33,468 bases of DNA from Caulobacterales bacterium RIFCSPHIGHO2_01_FULL_70_19. GTDB taxonomy: Bacteria > Pseudomonadota > Alphaproteobacteria > Caulobacterales > Caulobacteraceae. Under the pieces are notes generated by a model. That model ran no database searches. It saw only the letters and a program-made list of their open reading frames with translations, and had not been told where the DNA came from. This document shows, piece after piece, positions 11,809-24,603 of this stretch (the first letter of the stretch is position 1; each line of letters begins with the position of its first letter). The stretch is from contig MGLK01000012.1 in the NCBI GenBank assembly GCA_001794825.1, forward strand, positions 215,070 through 248,537, written 5' to 3'. The translations under genes were made by a program, and so were the position numbers.

Positions 11809-12455
11809 GGCACCTCCAATTCCGCCATATGGAGGCGGGCGGCGGCGGCGGCGGCGGCGAAACTGGCTCCGCAGTTGACCGAACTGCGCGGGACCGCCTC
11901 GATCCGGATCCGGGCCTCGTAGGCCTCCAGACTGTCCGGCGGCGTCTCGGCCAGTCCTCTGAGCGCGGCCAGGCCCAGCTGCTTCTCGACCATGCTGCGC
12001 TGGCAGGCTTCCCGCGCCTGTTCGAGCATGACCCCGACGCCGGCGCGAGCCGAAGCTGGAATGACCACTTCGCCGACCTCGACGGAGCCTCGCTGGCAGC
12101 GTTCCCGGACGAGCCGGAGGGCTGCGTTGCTCGGGACCTCGCCGCGGACGCGCCAGCTCAGCTGAACAGCTTCCACCGCGCTGTTGCAGGCGGCCATGGC
12201 GAGCTTGGTTCGGCTCCAGACGTGGTCGAACTCGGCCTGACTCAGCCGGCGGGGGGCGGGCTCGGGAAGAGGCTGCACGACGTTCAGACGGGCGGTCCGG
12301 TGAGGCCGCCATTCCGACGGCAGCGCCGGGACCGCCAGCGGCCGGTCAGGCAGGCACAGGGCCAGCCCCGCCACCGCCAGGCAGACGAGGGGCCTCCATC
12401 GATCCAGAGCCGGGCGGCCCCGGCGCGATCGAACGCGAACTCTCCTGACGGTCAT
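11799..12455 (-). CDS. Unrecognised exported or membrane-anchored protein, 218 aa
   Basis: Start ATG at 12455 (a GTG one codon upstream is also possible). A very basic N-terminus (MTVRRVRVRSRRGR) leads to one hydrophobic segment at about residues 24-36 (LVCLAVAGLALCL), then a probable extracytoplasmic domain with cysteines near 90, 120, 151 and 194. These could form two disulfides. Helical stretches include QAEFDHVWSRTKLAMAACNSAV and GVMLEQAREACQRSMVEKQ. The end is Ala-rich. A G-rich GGGGGGCG precedes the start. No family is recognised. It converges on the 213-residue gene. Sorting to the periplasm is inferred from the N-terminus. Confidence 0.6.
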   Translation of the reverse strand: MTVRRVRVRSRRGRPALDRWRPLVCLAVAGLALCLPDRPLAVPALPSEWRPHRTARLNVVQPLPEPAPRRLSQAEFDHVWSRTKLAMAACNSAVEAVQLSWRVRGEVPSNAALRLVRERCQRGSVEVGEVVIPASARAGVGVMLEQAREACQRSMVEKQLGLAALRGLAETPPDSLEAYEARIRIEAVPRSSVNCGASFAAAAAAARLHMAELEVPGA

Positions 12456-12458
12456 CAC

Positions 12459-12702
12459 GCCCCCCGTGGCGACGTTCTTTCATACCACGGATCCGACGGG
12501 ACGGGGAGAGCTGGCGGACAGGGTGTCTGCCCAGCGTCTCGCGGTTAGCGGCATTTGCGAGAATAGGTTCAGCTCTACCCCCGCAGTGACCCCCGCGAAT
12601 GCTGGACCCCTCGATGCGCCACGGTGCCGGGCTAAGCGACCCCCAGGTCCGAGGGGAGCCTCAGTCATGCCTGGGGGCAGGGGAGGGCACCTTCGCGCCA
12701 TG
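12459..12702. other. Non-coding stretch with palindromic extragenic-type repeats, abutting the IS
   Basis: No convincing gene. CCCCCAGG (12640-12647) and CCTGGGGG (12670-12677) form an 8-bp inverted repeat. GTGACCCCCGCGAATGCTGG near 12585 resembles the degenerate C-rich/G-rich extragenic palindromes scattered through many proteobacterial genomes. The IS1111-type element begins at or just before 12703. Insertion into or near such repeats is known for relatives of this IS group. Confidence 0.4.
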
Positions 12703-12717
12703 TGTGGACGGCTCCCC
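12703..12717 (+). repeat. Subterminal inverted repeat, transposase 3' side
   Basis: TGTGGACGGCTCCCC, inverted match (14/15) to 14033-14047. It marks the end of the IS downstream of the transposase. Confidence 0.75.
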
Positions 12718-12964
12718 GTTGGCAAGGGTGATCTGATGTTCTGCTGCGCTGGTCGGTGCGGCCATGTGTTCGACCTGTTGGTGCGGTACGCATGACCGCT
12801 GGCCATAATGCCTTCCGCGAAGACGGGTCCCGACCAAAACCACGCGCTCGAGGCGCTCTGGCGCAAGTGGGTTTTCCCGCCTTCCGGTATCGACCGGCTG
12901 TCGCATTACATCCTGTCCGCCCTTCCCAAGTTCGTCGGCCTCGGCGCTCAGCCTTGACCTGTCC
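12703..12964 (-). ncRNA. Candidate guide (seekRNA/bridge RNA) region of the IS
   Basis: In IS1111-type elements the structured guide RNA is encoded in the non-coding end downstream of the transposase. Here that region is 262 nt with no credible gene. It holds small hairpins such as CCGGT-ATCG-ACCGG (12884-12897), and two related GGTGCGG-containing segments near 12755-12790 that could present loop sequences. RNA ends and guide loops cannot be fixed by eye. Confidence 0.35.
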
Positions 12965-13987
12965 TTATGCCGCCAGCGGCTCCCTGTAGCGCTCACCCGA
13001 AGTCATGATCGCCCAGACCATCCGCGCGGTCTTGTTGGCCAGAGCGACGGCCGCGACCTTCGGCGTTCGACGGGCGAGCAACTGGACCAGCCACGGCCGG
13101 CGTGTGCCGTTCCTGACGGCGTAGCGCACGACCGCAAGGGCGCCGACGACCAGCATCTGTCGCAGGTATCTGTCGCCCTGCTTGGTGATGCCGCCCAGCC
13201 GCTCCTTGCCGCCGCTGGAGTTCTGCTTCGGAACCAAGCCGATCCATGCCGCCAGGTTGCGGCCGGTCTTGAACGCCTTCGGATCGGCGATCGCGCCGAC
13301 CAGAGCGCTGGCCAGCAGCGGGCCCACGCCGGGGATCTCCATCAGCCGCCGGCCGACCTCCGTTGACCGGGCGTTGGTCCGGATCAGTCGATCCGTGTCC
13401 AGGATCTGTTCGTTCACCAGCCGCAACTGCGCGGCGAGCATGCCAAGACAGCCTCGCGCCTCCGCCGGCACTCTGGCATCCGAGGAATCCTCCACGATCG
13501 CGATCAGCGCCTGGAGGCCCTGCCGGCCCACCCCGGCGGCCATGCCGAACTCGGCCATGTGGCTACGGATCGCGTTGGAGATCTGGATGCGCTGCCGGAT
13601 CAGGATCGATCGGGTCCGGTGCAGCACCATGACGCTCTGCTGTTCCGGCGACTTCACCGGCACAAAACGCATGGTTGGCCGGGTGACCGCCTCGCAGATC
13701 GCCTCCGCGTCAGCCATGTCATTCTTCTGCCGCTTCACGTACGGCTTCACATAGCTCGGCGGCATCAGCCGGACGTCGTGGCCCAGGGTGATCAGCTCGC
13801 GCCCCCAATGGTGCGCCGTTCCGCAAGCCTCGATCCCGACCAGACAGGGCGCCAGCTTCTCGAAGAACTTCAGCAGCCGCGCTCGCGTCAGCTTCTGCCT
13901 TATGACCACGCCGCCCTCAGCATCGACGCCGTGCACCTGGAACACCGACTTCGCGATATCCAATCCGATCGTGACTACCTGACCCAT
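12965..13987 (-). CDS. IS110/IS1111-type transposase (DEDD/serine recombinase)
   Basis: A 340-residue protein. The N-terminal RuvC-like domain carries D10 (TIGLDIAKSVFQVHG), E53 (GIEACGTAHHW) and D90/D93 (RQKNDMADAEAICEA). The C-terminal Tnp20 domain contains MEIPGVGPLLASALVGAI and WIGLVPKQNSSGGKERLGGITKQGDRYLRQ, with the catalytic serine candidate at 257/258. The PKQNSSGG-type motif is more like the IS1111 group than classic IS110. In this family an element-encoded guide RNA, with the protein, recognises donor and target. Start MGQVV at 13987 has GGAGGAG 5 nt upstream; an upstream in-frame start at 14005 lacks support. The protein appears full length with all key residues, so the element is probably active. 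Confidence 0.95.
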   Translation of the reverse strand: MGQVVTIGLDIAKSVFQVHGVDAEGGVVIRQKLTRARLLKFFEKLAPCLVGIEACGTAHHWGRELITLGHDVRLMPPSYVKPYVKRQKNDMADAEAICEAVTRPTMRFVPVKSPEQQSVMVLHRTRSILIRQRIQISNAIRSHMAEFGMAAGVGRQGLQALIAIVEDSSDARVPAEARGCLGMLAAQLRLVNEQILDTDRLIRTNARSTEVGRRLMEIPGVGPLLASALVGAIADPKAFKTGRNLAAWIGLVPKQNSSGGKERLGGITKQGDRYLRQMLVVGALAVVRYAVRNGTRRPWLVQLLARRTPKVAAVALANKTARMVWAIMTSGERYREPLAA

Positions 13988-14040
13988 GGCTCTCCTCCAG
14001 CTCAAACCGGAAGCCGAAGCTGCCGGTGGGGTGGAGAGCC
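13988..14040 (-). promoter_or_regulatory. Hairpin that would hide the transposase ribosome-binding site
   Basis: GGCTCTCC at 14033-14040 (minus-strand reading) can pair with GGAGAGCC at 13988-13995, immediately before the transposase ATG. The second arm overlaps the GGAGGAG Shine-Dalgarno. An 8-bp stem with a 37-nt loop would form only in transcripts that begin upstream of the repeat. It could limit transposase made from outside promoters. Confidence 0.4.
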
Positions 14041-14047
14041 GTCCACA
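14033..14047 (-). repeat. Subterminal inverted repeat, transposase 5' side
   Basis: Read on the minus strand this is TGTGGACGGCTCTCC, differing at one base from the other end. Its inner GGCTCTCC also pairs with the transposase ribosome-binding region. Confidence 0.75.
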
Positions 14048-14171
14048 GCATCAGAACCGGACATTGGCTCACCGGAAGGAAGCGGACATCAGATATCTCG
14101 CAACAAGAGCGATGGCGGGCTGAACTCACTCTGACGCCAAGGGTTCTCAGAGGCCGCATCCGGAAGACAGG

Positions 14172-15500
14172 GTGATCCGTATGTTTTCGCCTCTGCGCCA
14201 CGCCGCATACCGGCATCTCTTCCTAGCCCAGGTCGCGGCCCTGCTCGGGACCGGCATGGCGACCGTCGCGCTGGGCTTGCTGGCCCACGATCTGGCGGGC
14301 GCAAGCGCCGGGGAAATCCTCGGCGCGGCGCTGGCGATCAAGATGGTCGCCTATATCGGGGTGGCGCCCTTCGCGAGCGCCCTCGCGGCTCGCCTGCCAA
14401 GGAAGACGCTGTTGGTGTCGCTCGACATCGTGCGGGCCGGCGTGGCGGCGGCGTTGCCGTTCGTCGGCGAGGCCTGGCACGTCTACGCCCTGATGACCGC
14501 GCTCTACGTCGCCTCGGCCGCCTTCACCCCGGCGTTCCAAGCCATGATCCCTGACCTGCTGGAGGACGAGGCGGAATACACCAAGGCCCTGTCCCTCTCG
14601 CGGCTGGCGGCTGATCTGGAGAGCGTGGCCAGCCCCGTCCTGGCCGCGCTGCTGCTGGCGGTGATGAGTTACAGCAACCTGTTCGCGGGCACGGCGGTCG
14701 GCTTCGTCGTCTCGGCCCTGTTTGTCGTCAGCGCGGCCTTGCCCGCCATCAGCGCGGCTCAGCCCCGACCGTTCCTGCAACGGCTCACTGGCGGCGTTCG
14801 GCTGTTCGCCCTCACTCCGCGTCTACGCGGCCTGCTGGCCGTCAGCCTGGCCACGGCGGCCGGCGGGGCGATGGTGTTCGTCAATACCGTGGTGCTGGTG
14901 CAGTCGCGCTTTGGCTTGTCGGAGCAGGCCACGGCCTGGGCGTTGGCGGCGTTCGGCGGAGGGTCGATGACAGCGGCGGTGATCCTGCCTCGCCTGCTGG
15001 CGCGCCTGCCCGACCGCTCGGCGATGGTGCTCGGAGCCGGAGCGATGACGCTCGTGCTCCTGGCCGGTCCATGGCTCGCGGTCAGCTATCCCGCGCTGCT
15101 CGCGCTGTGGGTCGTTATGGGGTTCGGCTACTCCCTGACCATCACCCCGGCAGGCCGGGCGCTGCGACGATCTTCGACCGCCGGCGACCGGCCCGCACTG
15201 TTCGCGGCGCAGTTCGCCCTGTCCCACGCCTGCTGGCTCATCGCCTATCCCGTGGCGGGTCTGGTCAGCGCCGAGGCCGATCCCGGGGCGGCCTTCCTGG
15301 TGCTGGCGGGGCTGTGCGCGACGGGGACGGTCGTCGCCCTGCTGATCTGGCCCGCCCACGACCCGGAGAACCTGCCGCACCGGCACGATGAGCTTGCGCC
15401 GGACGATCCGCACCTTGCGGAGCACGCTGCCGACGGCGTCCACGCTCATCCCTTCGTCATCGACGCGCAGCACCACCGCTGGCCGACGACGAAGGGGTAG
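14172..15500 (+). CDS. MFS transporter with His-rich tail, beside metal-resistance operon
   Basis: A 442-residue inner-membrane protein with about 12 hydrophobic segments (from VAALLGTGMATVALGLLAHDL to VLAGLCATGTVVALLIWPA). The N-terminal RHAAYRHLFLAQVAALLGTGM is typical of drug/metal-efflux MFS proteins. The last 45 residues are hydrophilic and contain seven to nine histidines in HRHDE, HLAEHAADGVHAHP and DAQHHRW. A His-rich C-terminus is also a feature of NreB-type nickel exporters, but the rest is not distinctive enough to claim that identity. A GTG at 14172 with GGAAG just upstream is the chosen start; ATG at 14181 is the alternative. It converges with the Czc operon (12-nt gap), which supports a metal role. 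It lies about 125 nt from the IS and is divergent from its transposase. Confidence 0.85.
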   Translation: MIRMFSPLRHAAYRHLFLAQVAALLGTGMATVALGLLAHDLAGASAGEILGAALAIKMVAYIGVAPFASALAARLPRKTLLVSLDIVRAGVAAALPFVGEAWHVYALMTALYVASAAFTPAFQAMIPDLLEDEAEYTKALSLSRLAADLESVASPVLAALLLAVMSYSNLFAGTAVGFVVSALFVVSAALPAISAAQPRPFLQRLTGGVRLFALTPRLRGLLAVSLATAAGGAMVFVNTVVLVQSRFGLSEQATAWALAAFGGGSMTAAVILPRLLARLPDRSAMVLGAGAMTLVLLAGPWLAVSYPALLALWVVMGFGYSLTITPAGRALRRSSTAGDRPALFAAQFALSHACWLIAYPVAGLVSAEADPGAAFLVLAGLCATGTVVALLIWPAHDPENLPHRHDELAPDDPHLAEHAADGVHAHPFVIDAQHHRWPTTKG

Positions 15501-15512
15501 AGACGGCGTGCC

Positions 15513-16130
15513 TCAGACGACCCGCTTGACCTCGGAATAGGCGCCCGTGGTCTGGAGCGTGATGGTCACGGGCTCCCCGGTGCGGTTGCGCCAGAACCAT
15601 CCGTGGCTGCCGGTGAAGGCCGCGACGAGTTCGCCTTCCTCGCGTTGGGACGAGCCCTTGCCGTAGCCGTGGTAGGGCGTTCCGGGCCGGTCGGCATGGA
15701 TGTCGTAGTTGATCCGCCCCCCGCTGCTCGACCAGACGTAACGGACGCTCGCGCCCTCTTCCATGACCAGCTTGATCTCGGCCCCTTGATCAGGCGCGAG
15801 GGTCAGCACCGTCTCGTCAGTTCGGGTCGCGGGCGCTCCGGCGGTGGCCGAAGCGGCGGTCGGCGCCGCCGAAGCCGCCGGGACGGGAGCGGCCGCCGGG
15901 GGCGCGGCGGTTTCCTCTGCCTCGGCTTCCGCCGCCAGCTGCATCTTGATGCGGCCCATCTCGGTCAGGCCCAGCAGCGAGCCGACCCGGGTCGGATCGA
16001 CGCCGTATTCGGCGGGGAGCACCACGGTGACGAGCAGCGCTGAGGCGACCGCCACGGCGATGCCGGTGGACTTCAGCAGCCGGCCGGTTGAGGGCAGTTC
16101 GGAGGCGTCGGGCTTGTTGGCGTTATACAT
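15513..16130 (-). CDS. Single-pass membrane-anchored periplasmic protein of the Czc cluster
   Basis: A 205-residue protein, MYNANKPDASELPSTGRLLKSTG..., with one transmembrane helix at about 23-41 (GIAVAVASALLVTVVLPAEYG). Then comes a charged segment (LAAEAEAEETA), an Ala/Pro-rich linker (about 75-105), and a C-terminal domain with EIKLVMEEGASVRYVWSS, INYDIHADRPGTPYHGYGKG and GSHGWFWRNRTGEPVTITLQTTG. Proteins of this shape, often called transmembrane anchor proteins, accompany HupE-like and Czc genes in alphaproteobacterial metal islands. Its role is unknown; contact with the efflux system is inference. It begins 14 nt after the HupE-like gene and is the last gene of the operon. Confidence 0.8.
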   Translation of the reverse strand: MYNANKPDASELPSTGRLLKSTGIAVAVASALLVTVVLPAEYGVDPTRVGSLLGLTEMGRIKMQLAAEAEAEETAAPPAAAPVPAASAAPTAASATAGAPATRTDETVLTLAPDQGAEIKLVMEEGASVRYVWSSSGGRINYDIHADRPGTPYHGYGKGSSQREEGELVAAFTGSHGWFWRNRTGEPVTITLQTTGAYSEVKRVV

Positions 16131-16144
16131 GGTGAGGTCTCCGG

Positions 16145-21310
<5,166 letters not shown>

Positions 21311-21314
<4 letters not shown>

Positions 21315-22624
21315 GGTTGGGTCTCCAGGCCGAGTAGGTCGGCGTGCGCGCCTGTCAGCCGGTCAAGGCGGGCGCGGTCGATATGGAACTGTTTGAGGAC
21401 GGCGACCCGGCGGGCCTTCGTCGTCAGGAGAGCTGTGTGAGCGGCCATGACGTCGTTGTAGGTGAAGCCGCCCCGGGCGAAGCCGTCGCGCACCAGCACG
21501 ACGGCGCGTTCCGCCTGCGGCAGGGTCTCTTCGGCTATCCGTCGCGCCTCCAGCGCCCGCGACGCGAGCAGGACCTGAAGTCGGGCGATCTCCCGTTCGC
21601 GCTCCTGCCGGAGCGCCGCCATGTCGGCCTCGGCGGCGACGCCCTCGAACCGGGCCCGTTCGATGGCGCTTTCGTTGCGGTCATAGCGGCCCAGCGGAAT
21701 GGAGCCGCCGACGACCAGGCCGAGGTCTTGCCCGTCCCAGAAGTGCCGGACGCCGACGCTGACCGTCGCATCCGGCGTGGCGCGGGCCTGTTCGACGCTG
21801 ACCCGGGCGCGGGCAACGTCGCGCTGCGCGGCCAGGACCGCCAGATCGATCTCGGCGGCGTCACCTGCGGCTTCGCGGGCGGCGCTGGTGTCCTCGAAGT
21901 CCGCCGGGTCCAGTGAGAAGTCGGAAGCGCCGATCCAGAAACGTCCCAGCGTTGCTCGGGCGAGGCGGGCCTGTAGTTCGGCCTGGTCGAAGTCGATCTG
22001 CGCCTGCGCGAGTTCCGCCTCGGCTCGGGCGCCGGCGAACAGGGGGTCACGCGCCATGTCGACCCGACGCTGCACTTCCGTCTGGAAGCGTTCGGCCAGG
22101 GCGAGACGTTCGCGAGCGATTTCAAGATCGGCCTGGGCGCCGAGGGCCTCGGCCCAGGCGCGCTGCACCTGTTCAAGGCGGTCCAGCCGCCGGATCGCGG
22201 CTTCGGCCTGGACCAAGACGGCTTCGCCTCGCGCCAGAGCCACGCGCGCCGACCGGTCGCCGCCCCGTTCAAACCGCTGCTCGTAGGACAGGGTCGTCTC
22301 GGTTCGGTCGATGATGTTCCCCCCACCCAGCGTGGGCAGGTTCTCGACCATCAGGCCCAGCGTCGGATTGGGCCGGACGTCGGCCTGACGCACGGCGGCG
22401 TCTCCGGCGCGCGCTCGCGCCTCCACGCCCGGCAGCCCGGGGTCGACCTCGACGGAGCGCGCGAGCGCCCGCTCAAGGGACAGCGTAGGCGCATTGGCGG
22501 CAGAGCCGGGCGGTTCCTGCGCCATGGCGGAGTGGGTCGGCGAGGCCGCCAGTGAGAGCGCTGCAACCGAAACGGCCGCGAAACGCGCCCACGATCCGGC
22601 CGAGCCGGTGATCGGGGTCTTCAA
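21311..22624 (-). CDS. czcC: Outer-membrane efflux protein, CzcC/TolC type
   Basis: A 437-residue protein with a signal peptide ending SPTHSAMAQ near residue 36. It then has TolC-like coiled-coil helices in two repeats: LSLERALARSVEVDPGLPGVEARARAGDAAVRQA and RPNPTLGLMVENLPT in the first, and VARARVSVEQARATPDATVSVGVRHFWDGQDLGLVVGGSIPL in the second. Trimers form the channel through the outer membrane used by CzcAB. It starts 48 nt downstream of the His-rich gene stop; GGAG (in TCCGGAG) lies upstream of the ATG region. Length fits CzcC (about 420). Confidence 0.95.
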
Positions 22625-22672
22625 GGGTATCTCCGGAAAACGGGTTGCGCGCAGCCGAACGGCCGCGCCGGT

Positions 22673-23083
22673 TCAGACGACCGTGCGCATCCGTTTTGGA
22701 GGGTGTTCTGGCCCGTCGCCGGTATGGCTCGACATGGCGGGATCAGGCCCGGGTCGGCGGAGCGCGGACGCGGAGGGTGACGTTTCGGTCACGACCCGAC
22801 CTGACGCCGGCATGGCGGCCTGAACGTCACTGCCGCCATGATGGTGATGCCCGACAGGGATCGCTCCGTCACTGTCGCGATCAGTGTCGGTATCGGGAGC
22901 CTCGTCCGGAGCCACATGGACATGGGCCGCATGTTGATCCTCGTGCGCCTCGGACAACGCGACAGCGGGCCAATCGGCGGCGTGCCCCACCGCATGCTGC
23001 GACTCCGACAGCCCATGCAGGTTCATGGCCGCCAGGAGGGCGACGCACAGACCGATGCAGAGGTGGCGAAACAGGTGCGGCAA
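22673..23083 (-). CDS. His-rich exported small protein, CzcI-like, first gene of Czc operon
   Basis: A 136-residue protein from a TTG start at 23083 with GGAG 8 nt upstream. An ATG at 23026 would cut the hydrophobic N-terminus. The frame is open far beyond 23083, but that part is antisense-like and overlaps the TauE gene. N-terminal PHLFRHLCIGLCVALLAAMNLHG is a hydrophobic signal. The mature part holds many His, Asp and Glu: SEAHEDQHAAHVHV, VGHHHHGG, SSHTGDGPEHPPK. Position (directly before czcC), size and His content resemble CzcI of Cupriavidus, whose exact job is unclear. It is probably a periplasmic metal-binding or sensing accessory, by analogy only. Confidence 0.7.
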   Translation of the reverse strand: MPHLFRHLCIGLCVALLAAMNLHGLSESQHAVGHAADWPAVALSEAHEDQHAAHVHVAPDEAPDTDTDRDSDGAIPVGHHHHGGSDVQAAMPASGRVVTETSPSASALRRPGPDPAMSSHTGDGPEHPPKRMRTVV

Positions 23084-23170
23084 AGAAGGGCTCCGACTGC
23101 CCGTGTAGCTTTCAGCAGCACCGGAGGCAATCCGGACAGCAGCCGGGTCCCTCCCAAAGTCAGCACCGCG

Positions 23171-23199
23171 CCAGGAGCGGACTCTGGCGACCCTCCTGG
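23171..23199. repeat. Inverted repeat between TauE and the Czc operon
   Basis: CCAGGAG and CTCCTGG are 7-bp inverted arms separated by 15 bp in the 203-bp gap upstream of the His-rich gene. The site is on the downstream side of tauE and the upstream side of the Czc operon, so it could serve as a weak terminator or a regulator site. Nothing else clear is in this gap. Confidence 0.3.
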
Positions 23200-23286
23200 G
23201 ATCAGACTCCGGCGATCGTTGCCGAGCTCGCGCCCGACCGGGGGCGGTGCATGTTGATCCCCTCTTGGCGGGTCGGGGCACGTATC

Positions 23287-24063
23287 TCAGAACGCCATGA
23301 AGGTCCGGGCGAGCATGTAGGTCGCGACCACGAAGATCAGACCCGCAAACAGGACGTTCAGGGCCCCTCGTCTCTGTCCCACGCGGCGCGCCACACGTGT
23401 CCCGAGCAGTCCACCCGCAAACCCGCCGGCCACGAACAGGCCCGCGATGGTCCAGTTGACCAACCCCGCAAAGGCGTAGCTCGCCGACGTGGCCACGCCG
23501 AAGCCGGTTACGGCGAGCAGGGACGACGCCATTGCGTTCAAGATCGGCATGCCCGTTGCGGCGACCAGTCCAGGCACGATCAGGAACCCGCCGCCGATGC
23601 CGAAGAAGCCGGAAAGCAGGCCGGTGGCCAGGCCGAAGCCGACGAGCTTGGGGAAGTTGTCGCGCCCCAGGGTGACGTGCGGCAGACCGACCCCCTTGCG
23701 GTTGCGCAGCATCAGCACGCCGACCACCATCATCAGCACCGCGAACAGCGCGAGCAGCCTTTCTCCGTCCATCTGCCGGCCGAACCACGCCCCGACGACC
23801 GCGCCGAGGACGCCCGCGACCGTGAACACGGCCGCGCAGCGCCACTTCACGTTTCCGCTGCGGGCATGGTTCGCGAGGTTGAGGAGCGCATTCGCCGCGA
23901 CGGCCACAGCGCTCGTGCCGATCGCCACATGGGGGTTGGTCACCCCGACGAGATAGACGAGCAAGGGCACGGCGAGCACCGACCCGCCGCCCCCGACGAG
24001 GCCGAGGGTGAAGCCCACCACAGAGCCGGAACCAAGCGCCAGCGCCGCCTGCAGCGCGTCCAT
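23287..24063 (-). CDS. TauE/SafE-family sulfur-anion exporter
   Basis: A 258-residue inner-membrane protein with about eight helices and the internal repeat of the family: VGFTLGLVGGGGSVLAVPLLVYL and LLSGFFGIGGGFLIVPGLVAA. Family members export sulfite, sulfoacetate or related anions. It starts at 24063 (MDALQAALALG) where the ATG shares a base with the preceding stop (TGATG); a longer frame upstream overlaps the YgaP-like gene and is not supported. It ends the operon repressor, rhodanese, YgaP-like, TauE. In BigR operons a TauE partner removes sulfite made by persulfide oxidation, which fits. Confidence 0.93.
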   Translation of the reverse strand: MDALQAALALGSGSVVGFTLGLVGGGGSVLAVPLLVYLVGVTNPHVAIGTSAVAVAANALLNLANHARSGNVKWRCAAVFTVAGVLGAVVGAWFGRQMDGERLLALFAVLMMVVGVLMLRNRKGVGLPHVTLGRDNFPKLVGFGLATGLLSGFFGIGGGFLIVPGLVAATGMPILNAMASSLLAVTGFGVATSASYAFAGLVNWTIAGLFVAGGFAGGLLGTRVARRVGQRRGALNVLFAGLIFVVATYMLARTFMAF

Positions 24064-24590
24064 CAGGCTGCCCCGGCGTGGCTCATGCGCCGGTTCCACG
24101 GCGCACGGCCCAGCAGGCGGGCAAGGCCGCAGAAGCCGCTCGCGCCGGCGAACGTCAGCCCAGATCCGACGAACAGCGGAACCGCAAGGAACCACGGCGA
24201 CACAAGAAGGCCGGCGAGGGTGCCCAGCGCCACCATCGATCCCGCCGCGAGCTGCACCTGGCGCTGCAGCTCAAGCGGCTGCCGCGCGTCTTTGGCGACG
24301 GGCAGACCGGCGCGCCGCCAGCCGTCCAGCCCGCCTTCGAGCACGAACCATTGGCAGTCTCCGGCCTTCTGCTTCAGCCGATGGGCCTCCACCTCGGTGC
24401 GGGCCCCACTGCGGCAATGGAAGATGACCGGGCCGGTGCTGAGATGGCCGTCGTCCCAGGACGAGAGCGGCAGCGACACCGCGCCGTCGATCTTCTCGCG
24501 GGCGTGTTCGTCCGGCTCGCGGACATCGACAAGGATGGCGCCGCCTTGGGCGCAGAGGCGCGCGGCCTCGACAGGGCTGATGGTGTTCAT
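24063..24590 (-). CDS. Membrane rhodanese, YgaP-like (rhodanese plus DUF2892)
   Basis: A 175-residue protein. The N-terminal rhodanese domain (1-100) has the active cysteine C59 in FHCRSGAR and VDVREPDEH. From about 108 there are two hydrophobic helices (SMVALGTLAGLLVSPWFLAVPLFVGSGLTFAG) of the DUF2892 inner-membrane type, then a short basic tail. E. coli YgaP (174 residues) has the same layout and transfers sulfane sulfur at the membrane. It probably handles persulfides next to the TauE exporter. The gap to the upstream rhodanese gene is 13 nt. Confidence 0.93.
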   Translation of the reverse strand: MNTISPVEAARLCAQGGAILVDVREPDEHAREKIDGAVSLPLSSWDDGHLSTGPVIFHCRSGARTEVEAHRLKQKAGDCQWFVLEGGLDGWRRAGLPVAKDARQPLELQRQVQLAAGSMVALGTLAGLLVSPWFLAVPLFVGSGLTFAGASGFCGLARLLGRAPWNRRMSHAGAA

Positions 24591-24603
24591 GCTGGTTGCT
24601 CGA

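Larger units (their letters stand above)
12703..14047 (-). mobile_element. IS110-family insertion sequence, IS1111-like group
   Basis: The element has one DEDD transposase gene and, at its two ends, a 15-bp subterminal inverted repeat matching at 14 positions (12703-12717 and 14033-14047). True termini should lie a few bases outside these repeats, giving about 1.35-1.37 kb, a normal size for the family. There is a 45-nt non-coding stretch on the transposase 5' side and about 250 nt on its 3' side, the asymmetry expected for IS1111-type elements. No target-site duplication is expected or seen. It lies between a conserved-type region and the metal cluster. Confidence 0.82.

Noticed and set aside
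12661..12996. Minus-strand 111-codon frame in the IS 3' end
   Set aside because: It crosses the subterminal repeat and lies in the expected guide-RNA region. The peptide has no family features, so I treat it as spurious.
23084..23845. Upstream part of the His-rich protein frame
   Set aside because: It overlaps the TauE gene in another frame and gives Arg/Gly-rich sequence without domains. The hydrophobic start and ribosome site are at 23083.
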